In this document: positions 35,356 through 43,592 of the stretch, piece after piece | Layout: each line of letters opens with the position of its first letter | Position numbering within the stretch: the first letter of the stretch is position 1 | Source of the DNA: Oscillospiraceae bacterium | Lineage (GTDB): Bacteria; Bacillota; Clostridia; Oscillospirales; Oscillospiraceae | DNA: 64,000 nucleotides | Assembly: GCA_015067565.1 (NCBI GenBank) | Contig: SVMF01000003.1 | Location: forward strand, 1 to 64,000 | Direction of reading: 5' to 3' | The notes under the pieces: generated by a model | Seen by the model: the letters and a program-made list of their open reading frames with translations, nothing else | Told to the model about the DNA's origin: nothing | Databases searched by the model: none | Made by a program: the position numbers and the translations under genes

Positions 35356-35463
35356 TGTAGGGGAGGGGCATGCCCCTCCCGTGCGGTAAAAATTCCCTTT
35401 TCACAGAAATTTTTGCAAAAATAAACTTATCTCTGTCGGTTGAGGCATGCCTCAACCCTACAA
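35356..35463. repeat. Composite palindromic repeat with TGTAGGG / CCCTACA ends
   Basis: The outer ends TGTAGGG and CCCTACA are inverted. Inside are two perfect palindromes with CATG centres but different arms: GGGAGGGGCATGCCCCTCCC at 35361-35380 and GGTTGAGGCATGCCTCAACC at 35438-35457. It lies between convergent pepT and the Xre gene. No coding potential. Confidence 0.7.
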
Positions 35464-35475
35464 GACCACTTTTAA

Positions 35476-35501
35476 ACGGGCAGGTCATGCGACCTGCCCG
35501 T
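35476..35501 (-). terminator. Hairpin after the Xre-family gene
   Basis: An 11-bp stem ACGGGCAGGTC / GACCTGCCCGT with loop ATGC begins at the stop codon of the minus-strand gene and is followed on that strand by TTTAAAAG. Confidence 0.6.
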
Positions 35502-35710
35502 TATTTTATGGAGCGAACATCCGATATGCCCAACATATAGTCGATGCTGGTGCAATACAGCTTTGATAATTGAATCAAAACCTGCGTCGGAATGTCATTT
35601 TCGCCTGTTTCATATTTCGAATAGCCCGTCTGCGACATTTGCAAATACTGCGCTACCTGCGTCTGTGTCATGTCCGCATCCTCGCGCAAGTCCCGTATTC
35701 TTTGGTACAA
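35501..35710 (-). CDS. Small Xre-family helix-turn-helix regulator
   Basis: A 69-residue DNA-binding protein with one HTH_3 domain: IRDLREDADMTQTQVAQYLQMSQTGYSKYETGENDIP, then LSKLYCTSIDYMLG. The frame begins at TTG (35708-35710), nine bases after the thrC stop, with no strong ribosome site, so translation may depend on thrC. An internal ATG at residue 14 would cut the first helix. It may regulate thrC or distant genes; targets cannot be read here. Confidence 0.75.
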   Translation of the reverse strand: MYQRIRDLREDADMTQTQVAQYLQMSQTGYSKYETGENDIPTQVLIQLSKLYCTSIDYMLGISDVRSIK

Positions 35711-35719
35711 TGGGTCTTT

Positions 35720-36964
35720 TTAGTTTTCGACTTCGATGCCGTTTTCGGCAAAGGCCTTGAGCAGCAGATCCATATCCGACGGGATGGAGATCGGCTCACC
35801 ACAGGCTGCGATTGCATTTGCAACGTCCTTCAGGCCGTTACCCGTGACGACGGAGACGATCTTTGCATCCTTCGGAAGCTTGCCTTCTTCGCACAGCTTC
35901 TTGATGCCGGCTGTACCGGTAACGCCCGCAGGCTCACCGAACACGCCGCAGGTTCTGCCAAGCAGCTTCTGTGCAGCCATGATTTCCGCATCGGAAACAT
36001 TGACGACGATGCCGTTGGATTCCTTGATGGCATTGAGTGCCTTGGTCGCATTTCTCGGGACACCGACAGCGATGGAGTCAGCCAGGGTGTTCTCTTCCAT
36101 GGGGTACCACTCTTCATTGTTGGCAATGGCGCGGTTGAGGGGGCAGCAGCCCTCTGCCTGTGCAGAGATCAGGCGCGGCAGCTTATCAATGAAGCCGATG
36201 GCATACAGATCCTTCAGGCCCTTCCACAGACCTGCGATGGTGCAGCCGTCACCGACGGAAATTGCGATGAAATCGGGAACTTCCCAGCCGAGCTGTTCCA
36301 TAATTTCCAAAGCGACAGTCTTCTTGCCCTCGGACAGATACGGGTTGATCGCCGCATTGCGGTTGTACCAGCCCCACTTGTCGATGGCTGCCTTGGACAG
36401 ATTGAAGGTGTCTTCATAGCTGCCCTGAACGGAAACGACCGTTGCGCCAAAGGTCATCAGCTGAGCGACCTTACCCTTGGGTGCGCGGGAGGGCACGAAA
36501 ATATAGGTCTTCAAGCCAGCAGCCGCTGCATTGCCTGCCAGAGAAGATGCCGCATTGCCGGTGGAGGAGCAAGCAATGACCTTTGCGCCAGCTTCTTGTG
36601 CCTTGGCAACTGCCATAGCGGATGCTCTGTCCTTCAAAGAAGCGGTCGGGTTCTGGCCGTCATCCTTGACCCACAGCTTGCCGATGCCCAGCTCCTTTGC
36701 CAGACGGTCCGCTTCGTACAAAGGAGACCAGCCGACACGCAACGGCGTGTTGCAGGTGGTTTCCTCGATGGGCAGCAGCTCACGGTAACGCCACATGGAA
36801 CGGTCGTCGCGAGCAGCCAGCTTTTCCTTCGTCAGCGTGGTCTTGATGTAGTCATAGTCATAAATAATGTCCAAAATACCGCCGCAGGAGCAGTTGGTCA
36901 CATTGGCAGTTGCTTCATATTCCTTGCCGCACTTAACGCAGCGTGCACATTTTACATTTTTCAT
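35720..36964 (-). CDS. thrC: Threonine synthase
   Basis: A 414-residue PLP enzyme converting O-phosphohomoserine to threonine. It begins with a zinc-ribbon-like segment (CARCVKCGKEY and CSCGG), as in many archaeal and Firmicute forms. The PLP lysine lies in PTASLKDRASAMAV, followed by the substrate stretch CSSTGNAASSLAGNAA and the phosphate-binding SVGDGCTIAG. It lies 20 bases downstream of a membrane protein gene and directly before an Xre regulator. Confidence 0.92.
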   Translation of the reverse strand: MKNVKCARCVKCGKEYEATANVTNCSCGGILDIIYDYDYIKTTLTKEKLAARDDRSMWRYRELLPIEETTCNTPLRVGWSPLYEADRLAKELGIGKLWVKDDGQNPTASLKDRASAMAVAKAQEAGAKVIACSSTGNAASSLAGNAAAAGLKTYIFVPSRAPKGKVAQLMTFGATVVSVQGSYEDTFNLSKAAIDKWGWYNRNAAINPYLSEGKKTVALEIMEQLGWEVPDFIAISVGDGCTIAGLWKGLKDLYAIGFIDKLPRLISAQAEGCCPLNRAIANNEEWYPMEENTLADSIAVGVPRNATKALNAIKESNGIVVNVSDAEIMAAQKLLGRTCGVFGEPAGVTGTAGIKKLCEEGKLPKDAKIVSVVTGNGLKDVANAIAACGEPISIPSDMDLLLKAFAENGIEVEN

Positions 36965-36984
36965 CGTATCGTCCTTTCTGATTG

Positions 36985-37332
36985 TTACAACTCGTGGAGA
37001 TATTTTTTCTCGGAGGCTTTTTCCTTGCGGCGCAGTTCACGCTTTTTTTCTCTCTCCAATCGACGCATTTCGCGGCTTTTCTCCTTGGGGAATTTATGAA
37101 AAAACAGCTCATCACCCATTTGCAGACGCAGATTCATCAGGCCGTGTCTTCTCAGAATCAGCGCATAGAAATAGATCATTGCGATGAACATCCCCAGCAG
37201 CGTTGGCAGAAAGAAATATCCTAGTTTATCCGCATTCATGAAGAGTACGCAAAAAAGCAATATAAACAGTGCGACCACTGAACCAACCGCTCCAATCAGG
37301 AACAGTTTACCGATCCAAGTGTCGTGTTTCAT
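36985..37332 (-). CDS. Small membrane protein with charged coiled tail
   Basis: A 115-residue protein with two hydrophobic helices (LFLIGAVGSVVALFILLFCVLF and LGYFFLPTLLGMFIAMIYFYALI) and a long basic/acidic helical tail (KEKSREMRRLEREKKRELRRKEK) that should lie in the cytoplasm. No family recognised. GGGAGGTG precedes the ATG. It is the likely first gene of a unit with thrC; a functional link is not evident. Confidence 0.7.
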   Translation of the reverse strand: MKHDTWIGKLFLIGAVGSVVALFILLFCVLFMNADKLGYFFLPTLLGMFIAMIYFYALILRRHGLMNLRLQMGDELFFHKFPKEKSREMRRLEREKKRELRRKEKASEKKYLHEL

Positions 37333-37357
37333 ATTTTTGCACCTCCCACAAGAAAAT

Positions 37358-37382
37358 CACGGGCGGGCACTGCCCGCCCGTG
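37358..37382 (-). terminator. Terminator of the PLP-enzyme gene
   Basis: A near-perfect palindrome, CACGGGCGGGCA then TGCCCGCCCGTG, is followed on the minus strand by TTTTC. It separates this unit from the gene starting at 37332. Confidence 0.75.
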
Positions 37383-37396
37383 AGGGTCGTTATGAA

Positions 37397-38872
37397 TTAC
37401 AGGTTCTTCAGCAAGCCGGTAGCCTCGTTGAACTCGTTGATGAGGGCATCCATCTCAGCAGCCTGTGCGTGGATAGCGTCCCAAGTGCCCTTGGTATCGT
37501 ACCACAGAGCGTTGAGGTCAGCCACATCGCGAGCCTGCTGCTCAACCCAAGTGTAGTACTTGAGGTTGTGGACACGCTTACGGTCAGCATAGGTCAATTC
37601 GATGAGATTGTCGGTCTTCAGACCCAGAATGTGCAGATTATGATCCAACGCAGCCTCGAAGTCGCTATATGCACCGTGGTTCTCGTCGAGCTCAGTGATA
37701 CGGGAGCCGTACATGGCTGCAGAGTCGGTCAGAACAGTCAGCAGGATATCGTTCTCAGTCAACTCATAGTACTTCGCCATCTTAATGCAGCACAGGACAT
37801 TTGCAATACCGGAAATACCCAACCAGCTGAGTTTCTCGATGAGCTCATCTTCGAGGCCGAGGGTCTCCTTGAGGTACTTCTTGCCTTCGGGCTTATTGAA
37901 CAAGCGCAGCAGTCTCTGGGAGTCTTCGTCGTCGATGGCGATTGCCATGTCGGTGTTCTTAACGTTGTGGATCCAAGGAATATGCTTGTCGCCGATACCT
38001 TCGATGCGGTGTCCGCCGAAACCGTTATTGACGATGGTCGGGCACTGCAGAGCTTCGCCGACAGCGACCTTTGCGGTGGGATAGTGGTCCTTCAGGTAGT
38101 CGCCTGCACTCATGGTGCCGGCAGAGCCAGAGGTAAATGCGCAGCCTGCCAAGCGGTCGCCATCGCGGCGAACTGCTTCGTACAGAGTTGCCAGAGCTTC
38201 ACCGGTGATGTTATAGTGCCATACGGGGTTGCCCATTTCTTCGAACTGGTTGAAGATCATGACATCTTCACGCTGACGCAGTTCCCAAGTCTTGTCGAAG
38301 ATTTCCTTAACATTGGACTCGCAGCCCGGGGTAGCGATGATTTCGCCTGCGACGGACTTGAGCCAATCAAAACGCTCCTGGCTCATCTCAGCCGGGAGAA
38401 TAGCGATGGACTGGCAAGCCAGCAGCTTGGAGTTGAAAGCACCGCCACGGCAGTAGTTGCCGGTGGAGGGCCATACAGCCTTGTGATAAGTAGCATCAAA
38501 CTGACCGGTCACGAGGCGGGGAACCAGACAGCCAAAGGACGCACCGACCTTGTGGCAGCCGGTGGGGAACCACTTACCGGACATGGCGATGATACGAGCC
38601 TTAACGCCGGTCAGAGCGGAGGGCAGTTCGACATAATTCGGGACTTTCTGGAACAAGCCGCCGGTCTCCTTCGCCTCATTCTTCCAAGTGACACGGAAGA
38701 GGTTGACGGGATCGAAATCCCACAGACCGGTGGTGGTGAGCTTCGCCTTGATCTTCTCGGGGATGAGATCAGGGTTCTGCATCTGTGCGAAAGTCGGGAT
38801 GATGATGTTGTTTTCCTTAGCTTTCTGGATGTTGTGGGCAAGGCCTTCTTTGTTGATGCGAAGATCAATCAT
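37397..38872 (-). CDS. PLP-dependent enzyme of the tryptophan-synthase-beta fold, near ygeY/ygeW
   Basis: A 491-residue fold-type II PLP enzyme. Around residue 105 the stretch FPTGCHKVGASFG has the usual Lys-bearing layout, with SGSAGTMSAGDYL as a possible phosphate loop. It is not similar to E. coli diaminopropionate ammonia-lyase YgeX beyond the fold, although YgeX sits in the equivalent cluster there. The start at 38870-38872 follows CAGGAGG, which lies inside the regulator gene upstream; the two frames overlap by eight bases. The reaction is unknown; an amino-acid lyase acting with YgeY and YgeW is the reasonable guess. Confidence 0.8.
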   Translation of the reverse strand: MIDLRINKEGLAHNIQKAKENNIIIPTFAQMQNPDLIPEKIKAKLTTTGLWDFDPVNLFRVTWKNEAKETGGLFQKVPNYVELPSALTGVKARIIAMSGKWFPTGCHKVGASFGCLVPRLVTGQFDATYHKAVWPSTGNYCRGGAFNSKLLACQSIAILPAEMSQERFDWLKSVAGEIIATPGCESNVKEIFDKTWELRQREDVMIFNQFEEMGNPVWHYNITGEALATLYEAVRRDGDRLAGCAFTSGSAGTMSAGDYLKDHYPTAKVAVGEALQCPTIVNNGFGGHRIEGIGDKHIPWIHNVKNTDMAIAIDDEDSQRLLRLFNKPEGKKYLKETLGLEDELIEKLSWLGISGIANVLCCIKMAKYYELTENDILLTVLTDSAAMYGSRITELDENHGAYSDFEAALDHNLHILGLKTDNLIELTYADRKRVHNLKYYTWVEQQARDVADLNALWYDTKGTWDAIHAQAAEMDALINEFNEATGLLKNL

Positions 38873-39518
38873 TGTTTTTTCCTCCTGTTTTAACATCTAA
38901 ATAAGAATATAGGGTGTACTTGGATATGCCAAAATGATTTGCGATTTTATCGCCCGATTTGGTGATGAGCAGGGCACCGTGGTCATTCAGGAACTGGATG
39001 GCACGGACCTTATCCTCCTTGGTCATCATCGCAACGGGTTTGCCGACAAGCTTATCGGACTGTTCAATCAGATCGTCCAATAGCTCGTTGACGTTGTGGG
39101 TAATCTTCGCAGGAGTCTCCTCCTCGCTGACCGTGGAGGTCAGGCCGAGAAGCGCCTGCTGTGCCATAACAAGGGCAGAGATGTCAAAGTTGATGCCCAT
39201 GATCGCACCGACTCTGCCGTCCTCATCGGGAATGTAGATCGAGGTGGATTTCAGAAGCTTGCCGTCGGGCGTCCGTGTCAGATAGCACAGATGATCCTCC
39301 GGGCAACCGTTGTCCTGCGCCAGACGCTCCAGGACGATCCTGGACGGGCCATCTCCGAGCTTTCGCCCCGAGACGTGACCGTTTTCAAGTGCGACGATGG
39401 AGTTGCTGGTGCTTCTGTCTGAAATCTCGTGGAGAACGACCTCGCAGTTGCTGCCGAACTGAGCTGCGATACCCTTTGCAATACGCTGCAGCGCATTCAG
39501 TTCGCTTTCGCCGAGCAT
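38865..39518 (-). CDS. YheO/DauR-type PAS and helix-turn-helix regulator
   Basis: A 217-residue regulator. The N-terminal PAS-like YheO domain (GIAAQFGSNCEVVLHEISD, LTRTPDGKLLKSTSIYIPDEDGRVGAIMGINFDIS) is joined by a helical linker to a C-terminal HTH (KVRAIQFLNDHGALLITKSGDKIANHFGISKYTLYSYLD). Relatives such as DauR control amino-acid catabolic genes. The start at 39516-39518 follows GGAGGAGG. It overlaps the PLP gene and is divergent from ygeY-ygeW-carbamate kinase, so it is the obvious candidate controller of both units. Confidence 0.87.
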   Translation of the reverse strand: MLGESELNALQRIAKGIAAQFGSNCEVVLHEISDRSTSNSIVALENGHVSGRKLGDGPSRIVLERLAQDNGCPEDHLCYLTRTPDGKLLKSTSIYIPDEDGRVGAIMGINFDISALVMAQQALLGLTSTVSEEETPAKITHNVNELLDDLIEQSDKLVGKPVAMMTKEDKVRAIQFLNDHGALLITKSGDKIANHFGISKYTLYSYLDVKTGGKNND

Positions 39519-39583
39519 AGATCCTCCTCCTTCACGCTTCATTCCTTTTTAATAATATCACAAGATTAAGAAAAATCAATCAC

Positions 39584-39643
39584 TTTTTCAAAAATTTTTT
39601 AGTATTTGCAAAAAATTTTTAGTTTTTCAAAAAAATTGTTTGA
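39584..39643. promoter_or_regulatory. Three A/T-rich 20-bp tandem units in the divergent control region
   Basis: Units begin at 39584, 39604 and about 39624, with the theme T(3-5)-C/G-CA-A(n)-T(n)-AGT; the third is degenerate. They lie between the YheO-type regulator and the ygeY promoter. A period of 20-21 bases keeps them on one face of the helix, suiting an operator or a bent-DNA activator region. Confidence 0.5.
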
Positions 39644-39670
39644 CATATAGAATTGTTATGATATTATAAT
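39640..39670 (+). promoter_or_regulatory. Promoter of ygeY-ygeW
   Basis: TTGACA at 39640-39645 with TATTAT (39662-39667, 16-base spacer) or TATAAT (39665-39670, 19-base spacer). The non-ideal spacing of the better -10 box suggests dependence on an activator. Confidence 0.65.
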
Positions 39671-39724
39671 GATAGAACCGCAATTATGCGGAAGGAACGA
39701 TAACAATTTATGGAGGGCATTTTC

Positions 39725-41119
39725 ATGAATTTTGAAGCAATCAAAAAGGCGGCGCAAGACTACCGCGCAGACATGAGCCGTTTCCTTCGCGACATGATCG
39801 CCATCCCCAGCGAAAGCTGCGAGGAAGAGGGCGTTGTCATGTGCATCAAGGCTGAGATGGAAAAGCTCGGCTACGACAAGGTCGAGATCGATAAGCTCGG
39901 CAACATCATCGGTTGGATGGGCGACGGCGAGAAGATCATCGCCATCGACTCTCACATCGACACCGTCGGCATCGGCAACATCAACAACTGGGAGCACGAT
40001 CCCTACGAAGGCTACGAGACCGACAGCATCATCTACGGCCGCGGCGCTTCCGACCAGGAAGGCGGCATGGCATCCGCTGTTTACGGCGGCAAGATCATGA
40101 AGGATCTGGGCCTCATCCCCGAGGGCTACAAGATCATGGTCGTCGGCTCCGTTCAGGAAGAAGACTGCGACGGTATGTGCTGGCAGTCCATCGTCAACGA
40201 GTACTTCGACGGTCCGGAAGACGCAAGAAGCAAGATCGAGTTCGTTATCTCCACCGAGCCCACCGACGGCGGCATCTACCGTGGCCACAGAGGCCGTATG
40301 GAGATCCGTGTTGACGTCCGTGGCGTTTCCTGCCATGGCTCCGCTCCTGAGCGCGGTGACAACGCAATCCACAAGATGGCTGAGATCCTGCTCAACGTCC
40401 GTGACCTCAACGAGAACGATGCAGGCGACGACAAGGAGATCAAGGGCCTCGTCAAGATGCTCGATCCGAAGTACAACCCCGACCACTACGAAGATGCTCG
40501 CTTCCTCGGCCGCGGCACCTGCACCACCTCCCAGATCTTCTACACCTCCCCGTCCCGCTGCGCTGTTGCTGATAGCTGCGCCATCTCCATCGACCGCCGC
40601 ATGACCGCTGGCGAGACTTACCTGTCCTGCCTGAAGGAGATCGAGGATCTGCCCGCTTGCAAGAAGTATGCTAAGGACGTCAAGGTTTCCATGTATATGT
40701 ATGACCGTCCCGCATGGAACGGCCATGTCTATGAGACCGAATGCTTCTTCCCGACCTGGATCAACAAGGAATCCGCTGCTCACGTTCAGGCTCTGATCGA
40801 TGCTCACCACGGTCTGTGGGGCACCGAGCGTCTGTATGTTGACGAAGTCGCCAAGGCAAAGCGCGAAGGCCGTCCTCTGACCGACAAGTGGACCTTCTCC
40901 ACCAACGGCGTTTCCATCCAGGGCCGCTATGGCATCCCGTGTGTTGGCTTCGGCCCCGGTGCTGAGTCCCAGGCTCACGCTCCGAACGAGATCAACTGGA
41001 AGGACGATCTGGTTGTCTGTGCCGCTCTGTACGCAGCAGTTCCCGGCCTGTACAAGCCCGAGAACAAGGACACCGAGGCAGTTTTCCGTCAGGAACTGAC
41101 CGGCAACGACATCAAGTAA
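39725..41119 (+). CDS. ygeY: YgeY family M20 metallohydrolase
   Basis: A 464-residue member of the M20 (ArgE/DapE/CPG2) family, of the subgroup called selenium metabolism hydrolase or YgeY. Metal-site motifs are [24 protein letters not shown], and the base Glu in [10 protein letters not shown]. Its start is set at ATG 39725-39727 behind GGAGGG. In gut bacteria ygeY lies in clusters with ygeW, ygeX and carbamate kinase genes linked to anaerobic purine breakdown; here it heads such a set. Its substrate is not established, but an N-carbamoyl or acyl amino acid is plausible. Confidence 0.9.
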   Translation: MNFEAIKKAAQDYRADMSRFLRDMIAIPSESCEEEGVVMCIKAEMEKLGYDKVEIDKLGNIIGWMGDGEKIIAIDSHIDTVGIGNINNWEHDPYEGYETDSIIYGRGASDQEGGMASAVYGGKIMKDLGLIPEGYKIMVVGSVQEEDCDGMCWQSIVNEYFDGPEDARSKIEFVISTEPTDGGIYRGHRGRMEIRVDVRGVSCHGSAPERGDNAIHKMAEILLNVRDLNENDAGDDKEIKGLVKMLDPKYNPDHYEDARFLGRGTCTTSQIFYTSPSRCAVADSCAISIDRRMTAGETYLSCLKEIEDLPACKKYAKDVKVSMYMYDRPAWNGHVYETECFFPTWINKESAAHVQALIDAHHGLWGTERLYVDEVAKAKREGRPLTDKWTFSTNGVSIQGRYGIPCVGFGPGAESQAHAPNEINWKDDLVVCAALYAAVPGLYKPENKDTEAVFRQELTGNDIK

Positions 41120-41192
41120 TCAACAATTTGTACATCATGTTGCTGCGGCCATCGCGCAGCAGCAATCCAAAACATAAATGGAGGATTTTACA

Positions 41193-42386
41193 ATGAGCAA
41201 AACTGTAAAGCTTGCCCAGCATCTGGAAACCCTGCGCATTAACAATATGTACAAGACCGACTTCTACTGGACTTGGGACAAGACCGACGACGAAATCGAA
41301 GCCATCTTCACCGTCGCTGACGCTCTGCGCGACCTGCGTGAGCGCAACAAGTCCACCAAGATCTTCAACTCCGGCCTTGGCATCTCCCTGTTCCGCGATA
41401 ACTCCACCCGTACCCGTTTCTCCTTCGCATCTGCTTGCAACCTCCTCGGCCTGGAAGAGCAGGTTCTCGATGAGAAGAAGTCCCAGATCGCTCATGGCGA
41501 GACCGTCCGTGAGACCGCTAACATGGTCTCCTTCATGGCTGACGTTATCGGCATCCGTGACGATATGTACATCCATCAGGGTCACGAGTATCAGAAGACC
41601 TTCATGGACGCTCTGGAAGACGGCTACCGTGATGGCATCTTAGAGCAGCGCCCGACTCTCGTGAACCTGCAGTGCGACGTCGACCATCCGACTCAGTGCA
41701 TGGCTGACATGCTCCACGTCATCCACTACTTCGGCGGCGTTGAGAACCTGAAGGGCAAGAAGGTTGCTATGACTTGGGCATACTCCCCGTCTTACGGCAA
41801 GCCGCTGTCCGTCCCGCAGGGCGTCATCGGCCTGTTCACCCGTTTCGGCATGGACGTGTGCCTTGCTCATCCGGAAGGCTACGAAGTTATGCCCGAGGTC
41901 GAAGAGATCGCTCGTAAGAACTGCGAGAAGTACGGCTCTAAGTTCACCAAGACCAACGATATGAAGGAAGCATTCAAGGATGCTGACATCGTTTATCCGA
42001 AGTCCTGGGCTCCGTTCAAGGCTATGGAAGAGCGTACCGCTCTGTACTCCAAGGGCGATCAGAAGGGCATCGACGAGCTCGAGAAGAGACTGCTTGCTCA
42101 GAACGCAAACCACAAGGATTGGGCTTGCACCGAAGAGATGATGAAGCTGACCAAGGACGGCAAGGCTCTGTATCTGCACTGCCTGCCCGCTGACATCACC
42201 GGCCTGAGCTGCGAAGAAGGCGAAGTTGATAACTCCGTATTCGATCGCTACCTCGTTCCTCTGTACAAGCAGGCTTCTTATAAGCCGTACATCATCGCTG
42301 CTATGATCTTCCTGGCACAGGTTAAGGATCCCGTCAAGACCCTGATGGACCTCGACGCTGCTGACAACAAGCGCAAGATGTTCTGA
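41193..42386 (+). CDS. ygeW: Knotted carbamoyltransferase YgeW
   Basis: A 397-residue transcarbamylase of the YgeW group. The carbamoyl phosphate site is in FRDNSTRTRFSFA, and the second site motif is DVDHPTQCMADM. The C-terminal half has YPKSWAPF and LHCLPAD. The true substrate of YgeW enzymes is undetermined; phosphorolysis of a carbamoyl amino acid or ureide to give carbamoyl phosphate would feed the kinase gene that follows. The start at 41193 follows GGAGGA; an ATG five codons upstream is less well placed. Gap to ygeY is 73 bases. Confidence 0.93.
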   Translation: MSKTVKLAQHLETLRINNMYKTDFYWTWDKTDDEIEAIFTVADALRDLRERNKSTKIFNSGLGISLFRDNSTRTRFSFASACNLLGLEEQVLDEKKSQIAHGETVRETANMVSFMADVIGIRDDMYIHQGHEYQKTFMDALEDGYRDGILEQRPTLVNLQCDVDHPTQCMADMLHVIHYFGGVENLKGKKVAMTWAYSPSYGKPLSVPQGVIGLFTRFGMDVCLAHPEGYEVMPEVEEIARKNCEKYGSKFTKTNDMKEAFKDADIVYPKSWAPFKAMEERTALYSKGDQKGIDELEKRLLAQNANHKDWACTEEMMKLTKDGKALYLHCLPADITGLSCEEGEVDNSVFDRYLVPLYKQASYKPYIIAAMIFLAQVKDPVKTLMDLDAADNKRKMF

Positions 42387-42395
42387 TTTTAATTA

Positions 42396-42535
42396 GGAAC
42401 AGTTGCTTCGCAGAGTCATGTTGGGAGCGGTCATGACCGCTCCGTATGAAGACTCTCATGATTGAACTGGCTTTGTTCTCTCTGCCGCTTTGCGGTCGGA
42501 ACGGACATGTCCGTTCCCTACAACGGCACTGTTCC
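42396..42535. repeat. Composite inverted-repeat element between ygeW and carbamate kinase
   Basis: Outer ends GGAACAGT (42396-42403) and ACTGTTCC (42528-42535) are inverted. Nested inside are two CATG-centred palindromes, GGAGCGGTCATGACCGCTCC (42424-42443) and GGAACGGACATGTCCGTTCC (42498-42517), the second followed by CTACAA. It has no gene and lies within an operon, so it would be transcribed. Confidence 0.7.
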
Positions 42536-42606
42536 GAATATTTCAAAAATCCACAGCGGAAGTATCCTTGCGATGCTTCCGCTGTCATAAAGTGAGGAAA
42601 AAAATA

Positions 42607-43536
42607 ATGTCTAAAAGAATCGTAATTGCTCTCGGCGGCAACGCTCTGGGCAACACTCCGTATGAGCAGCTCGCCCTCGTGACCGAGACTGCAAAGCCCA
42701 TCGTCGACCTCATCGAGCAGGGTAACGAGGTCGTCATCGCTCACGGCAATGGCCCGCAGGTCGGCATGATCAACCTCGGCATGGGCACCGCTGCTGAAGC
42801 CAAGGCCATCAAGTCCGATATGCCCTTCCCCGAGTGCGGCGCAATGAGCCAGGGCTACATCGGCTACCATCTGCAGAACGCCATCGGCAACGAACTGGCA
42901 GCACGCGGCATGAACAAGGATGTTGCTACCGTCGTCACCCAGGTTCTCGTTGACGAGAATGACCCTGCTTTCAAGAACCCCACCAAGCCTATCGGCTCTT
43001 TCTATGACAAGGAAACCGCAGAGCGCATTGCAGCTGAGAAGGGCTACACCATGGTTGAGGACGCAGGCCGCGGCTACCGTCAGGTCGTCCCCTCTCCGAA
43101 GCCCATCGATGTCATCGAGAAGAACACCGTCAACGCATTGATTAACAGCGGCTGTGTCGTTATCACCGTCGGTGGTGGCGGCATCCCCGTTGTTCGTAAG
43201 GATGGCAAGCTCTACGGCACTCCCGCCGTCATCGACAAGGACTTCGCTTCTGCAAAGCTGGCTGAGCTGGTCAAGGCTGATGCTCTGGTCATTTTGACCG
43301 CTGTTGATCGCGTTTGCATCAACTGGGGCAAGCCGAACCAGGAGAGCCTTGCTGAGATGACCGTTGCCGATGCTGAGAAGTACTGTGAAGAAGGCCATTT
43401 TGCCCCCGGCTCCATGCTGCCGAAGGTCAAGGCTGCCATCTCCTTTGCTCTCTCTGGCGGCCAGGCCATCATCGCATCTTTGGAGAACGCAGGCGCGGCT
43501 GTCAAGGGCGAGAGTGGCACCATCGTTCATCTGTAA
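42607..43536 (+). CDS. arcC: Carbamate kinase
   Basis: A 309-residue amino acid kinase fold enzyme making ATP from carbamoyl phosphate and ADP. Motifs: IALGGNALG at the start, AHGNGPQVGMINLG, and the C-terminal FAPGSMLPKVKAAISFA. It begins behind GAGGAAAAAAATA. It is the third gene of the ygeY-ygeW set and gives the pathway its energy yield. E. coli's equivalent in the same setting is called yqeA. Confidence 0.94.
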   Translation: MSKRIVIALGGNALGNTPYEQLALVTETAKPIVDLIEQGNEVVIAHGNGPQVGMINLGMGTAAEAKAIKSDMPFPECGAMSQGYIGYHLQNAIGNELAARGMNKDVATVVTQVLVDENDPAFKNPTKPIGSFYDKETAERIAAEKGYTMVEDAGRGYRQVVPSPKPIDVIEKNTVNALINSGCVVITVGGGGIPVVRKDGKLYGTPAVIDKDFASAKLAELVKADALVILTAVDRVCINWGKPNQESLAEMTVADAEKYCEEGHFAPGSMLPKVKAAISFALSGGQAIIASLENAGAAVKGESGTIVHL

Positions 43537-43592
43537 TTTCTGATTGCGCCTAAATCCTGCTTCGGCACAATGCTTTTGGAGGAAGAGATATC

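Noticed and set aside
37397..38872. Calling the PLP enzyme YgeX (diaminopropionate ammonia-lyase)
   Set aside because: Position in the cluster suggests it, but I cannot match YgeX's sequence outside the general fold, and the length is about 90 residues greater.
37397..38872. Role as a second threonine synthase beside thrC
   Set aside because: No zinc-ribbon start and no match to the threonine synthase lysine stretch; the operon partner is a catabolic-type regulator.
38865..39542. Longer start of the YheO-type regulator at 39540-39542
   Set aside because: The upstream ATG has no ribosome site, and the eight extra residues contain the GGAGGAGG site used by the chosen start.
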